Shown piece after piece: positions 5,346 to 6,189 of a stretch of DNA of 6,189 nt (positions are counted from its first letter, which is position 1; every line of letters begins with the position of its first letter). Source of the DNA: JBCDGH01 sp038751365 (GTDB lineage: Bacteria > Patescibacteriota > JACMRA01); contig JBCDGH010000045.1 in assembly GCA_038751365.1 (NCBI GenBank), forward strand, positions 1-6,189. Direction: 5' to 3'. A program made the position numbers and the translations under genes. The notes below the pieces were generated by a model. That model saw only the letters and a program-made list of their open reading frames with translations. It had not been told where the DNA came from and did no database searches.

Positions 5346-5978
5346 TTAACTAAAGTTAAAGTTGTATAGTTCAGCTATCGCTTTGGATATCCTTGATTCT
5401 TCCTCATTAGATTCGCAGTTAGCTAAAAGTTGTTTAATAGATTCAGTTCTATTTTCTAGCTCCGTTTCAAATTGACTTTTGCTATCCAACGCATCCTTGA
5501 GAGCTGCTTCGGTAGAAGCGTAAGCTTTTACTGCATCAGAATTTACTCCTTTAGCAATTGCAGTAACTGCCGACAGCTCAGATTTTGCTTTTTGTAATTT
5601 TTCAATGTTTTCTTCAAGTATTATTCTTTGTGCTTCAATTTGCTCAGTCTTAGGGTATTGCTCAAGAGCTCTTAGGAGAAGAATCATTGGAGTGTCTTGC
5701 TGAATGTTAACGAACATCGAGGCTATGGTTTTTTCTGTAGTAGCATTTGGGTCAAGAAGATCTCTTACTTGAGGTACACTATCAGAGTCAAAAATAACCT
5801 CTTCTTCATCTACAACTATTTTGTCTCCATCTACCCCTATCGACTCAGCCCAGCTGAGATTATTCTTTAATCTATTTAGAGGGTTTGGTATACTCTTCGA
5901 AGTATTTACATCAATTATCGAACTGCTTGCTGATCCAGATGTCTTAGATGAATTCTTTGAGTGATTAAAAAAGCTCAT
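5346..5978 (-). CDS. coiled-coil protein of unknown function
   Basis: I do not recognise this 210-residue protein. The first 40 residues are low-complexity and rich in S, N and K, probably disordered. Residues 45-78 are acidic (VVDEEEVIFDSDS). Residues 80-108 could form a short folded helical part (TIASMFVNIQQDTPMILLLRAL). From about 112 to 205 the sequence is helical with a coiled-coil-like spacing of leucine, isoleucine and alanine among charged residues (for example EENIEKLQKAKSELSAVTAI). There is a single cysteine (C188), no membrane helix and no signal peptide, so it should be a soluble, probably oligomeric cytoplasmic protein. It starts at ATG 5978-5976, behind a promoter-like element at 6011-6039, and ends in TAA abutting the stop of the KH-R3H gene. 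It could be a structural or scaffold protein, but nothing names a partner. Biased but protein-like composition and full length between regulatory regions support it as real. Confidence 0.75.
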   Translation of the reverse strand: MSFFNHSKNSSKTSGSASSSIIDVNTSKSIPNPLNRLKNNLSWAESIGVDGDKIVVDEEEVIFDSDSVPQVRDLLDPNATTEKTIASMFVNIQQDTPMILLLRALEQYPKTEQIEAQRIILEENIEKLQKAKSELSAVTAIAKGVNSDAVKAYASTEAALKDALDSKSQFETELENRTESIKQLLANCESNEEESRISKAIAELYNFNFS

Positions 5979-6010
5979 ATCTTAATAGTCACGTTACTAT
6001 GATCTAAGTT

Positions 6011-6039
6011 CTTATAACACATAAGACAAATTTAAGCAA
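6011..6039 (-). promoter_or_regulatory. promoter-like element before the coiled-coil gene
   Basis: On the minus strand TATAAG (5 of 6) lies at 6016-6011, preceded by TGT, giving an extended -10. TTGCTT at 6039-6034 is a weak -35 at 17-bp spacing. RNA would begin near 6004, about 25 bases before the ATG at 5978. It overlaps the plus-strand upstream region of the gene at 6112, so the two promoters may interfere. Confidence 0.4.
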
Positions 6040-6042
6040 GTA

Positions 6043-6053
6043 TATGCTAGAAC
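6043..6053 (+). promoter_or_regulatory. possible extended -10 for the gene at 6112
   Basis: TATGCTAGAAC matches the -10 region of the KH-R3H promoter (TATGATAGAAT) at 9 of 11 positions and contains TGC-TAGAAC as an extended -10. A -35 is poor: AAGACA at 6023-6028 has 19-bp spacing. RNA would start near 6059, giving a leader of about 53 bases that includes the hairpin at 6090-6106. Confidence 0.35.
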
Positions 6054-6080
6054 CTGCCCCTAAATTAAAATACCTTGATA

Positions 6081-6106
6081 ATAAAGAAAACCACCGATTA
6101 GGTGGT
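6081..6106 (-). terminator. possible intrinsic terminator reading leftward (alternative reading of the hairpin)
   Basis: Read on the minus strand, ACCACC and GGTGGT (6106-6101 with 6095-6090) form a 6-bp stem with a 5-nt loop, followed by the T-rich tail TTTCTTTAT (6089-6081). This is the shape of an intrinsic terminator for a transcript arriving from the right of the window, and would insulate the coiled-coil promoter. A minus-strand frame that enters from the right edge and stops at a TAG about 30 bases before the stem fits this, but the plus-strand frame in the same place looks more protein-like. Both readings may hold. Confidence 0.4.
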
Positions 6107-6110
6107 GATC
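6090..6110 (+). promoter_or_regulatory. extended Shine-Dalgarno sequence inside a hairpin
   Basis: TTAGGTGGTGATC at 6098-6110 matches the full anti-Shine-Dalgarno complement TAAGGAGGTGATC at 11 of 13 positions, with its core six bases from the ATG at 6112. ACCACC at 6090-6095 pairs perfectly with GGTGGT at 6101-6106 around the loop GATTA, so the core of the ribosome site would be hidden in a stem. No other gene in the window has a comparable site. Confidence 0.5.
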
Positions 6111-6111
6111 T

Positions 6112-6189
6112 ATGAATAATGTAAACTATTCTTGTGATTTAACACAGGAACAATTCAATAAATATGTGGTAAAGTATTTACCTAAAGTC
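6112..6189 (+). CDS. N-terminal fragment of an unidentified protein, cut by the window edge
   Basis: An ATG at 6112 begins a frame open for 26 codons to the window end, starting MNNVNYSCDLTQEQFNKYVV and ending KYLPKV. The segment after residue 9 looks like the start of a helical domain (LTQEQF as an N-cap and helix). I do not recognise the family. Support for the start comes from the extended Shine-Dalgarno sequence at 6098-6110, well spaced, and from a possible extended -10 at 6043-6053. It diverges from the coiled-coil gene. The competing explanation is that the hairpin is a leftward terminator and the frame is a shadow; I consider the gene slightly more likely. Confidence 0.55.
   Translation, partial: MNNVNYSCDLTQEQFNKYVVKYLPKV

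Noticed and set aside
6098..6112. The minus-strand sequence GATCACCACC resembles the 3' end of a 16S rRNA gene.
   Set aside because: Sequence on the upstream side (6112-6189) shows none of the conserved 16S helix 45 region; the likeness is that of a Shine-Dalgarno site to the anti-SD complement.
1..6189. Possible recoding of TGA as glycine (as in SR1/Gracilibacteria) or tryptophan.
   Set aside because: The long conserved genes contain no internal TGA; glycines and tryptophans use standard codons.
1..6189. CRISPR array, tRNA, rRNA, insertion sequence or phage genes.
   Set aside because: No regularly spaced repeats, cloverleaf-like sequences, transposase motifs or phage hallmark proteins were seen on either strand.

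Overview
The window is AT-rich and dense with short genes. It most resembles a chromosomal segment of a reduced-genome bacterium of the candidate phyla radiation (Patescibacteria), possibly Saccharibacteria-like. The reasons are: almost no Shine-Dalgarno sequences before the genes, short leaders behind TATAAT-type promoters, divergent but recognisable versions of universal bacterial genes (DprA, PrmC, a short KH-R3H protein), and small proteins I cannot assign. The standard genetic code fits: eight complete genes read through without internal TGA, and all end in TAG (5) or TAA (3). The lineage is an inference; there is no rRNA or ribosomal protein here to fix it. I see no tRNA, rRNA, CRISPR array or complete mobile element.

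Left part, minus strand (1-3767). Read in the direction of transcription, a promoter at about 3762-3789 serves a small two-helix membrane protein (3679-3341) and then dprA (3313-2219), the RecA/ssDNA loader of natural transformation. Just after dprA a strong promoter (about 2187-2159) starts a tight two-gene unit: a membrane-anchored FMN-binding-domain protein (2138-1638) and an ApbE-type flavin transferase (1638-718) that overlap by one base. The second enzyme very probably attaches FMN covalently to the first, giving a surface-exposed flavoprotein. A GNAT N-acetyltransferase (648-142) follows. A start-proximal fragment of another minus-strand gene occupies 51-1, with an 8-bp inverted repeat between it and the acetyltransferase.

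Middle and right part. A 184-bp divergent region (3680-3863) separates the membrane protein from prmC on the plus strand (3864-4700), which methylates the GGQ glutamine of peptide release factors. A separate promoter then leads to a Jag-like KH-R3H RNA-binding protein (4812-5345). That gene runs head-on into a minus-strand coiled-coil protein of unknown function (5978-5346), with the two stop codons directly abutting. To the right lies a second divergent region with promoter-like elements on both strands and a hairpin. The hairpin contains an unusually complete Shine-Dalgarno sequence just before a plus-strand gene that begins at 6112 and runs off the window.

The two observations most worth following up are the flavinylation pair in what looks like a minimal genome, with the transferase lacking any signal peptide, and the hairpin-embedded extended Shine-Dalgarno sequence at 6090-6110 in a neighbourhood where other genes have none. 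I did not find convincing evidence of a wholly new system.
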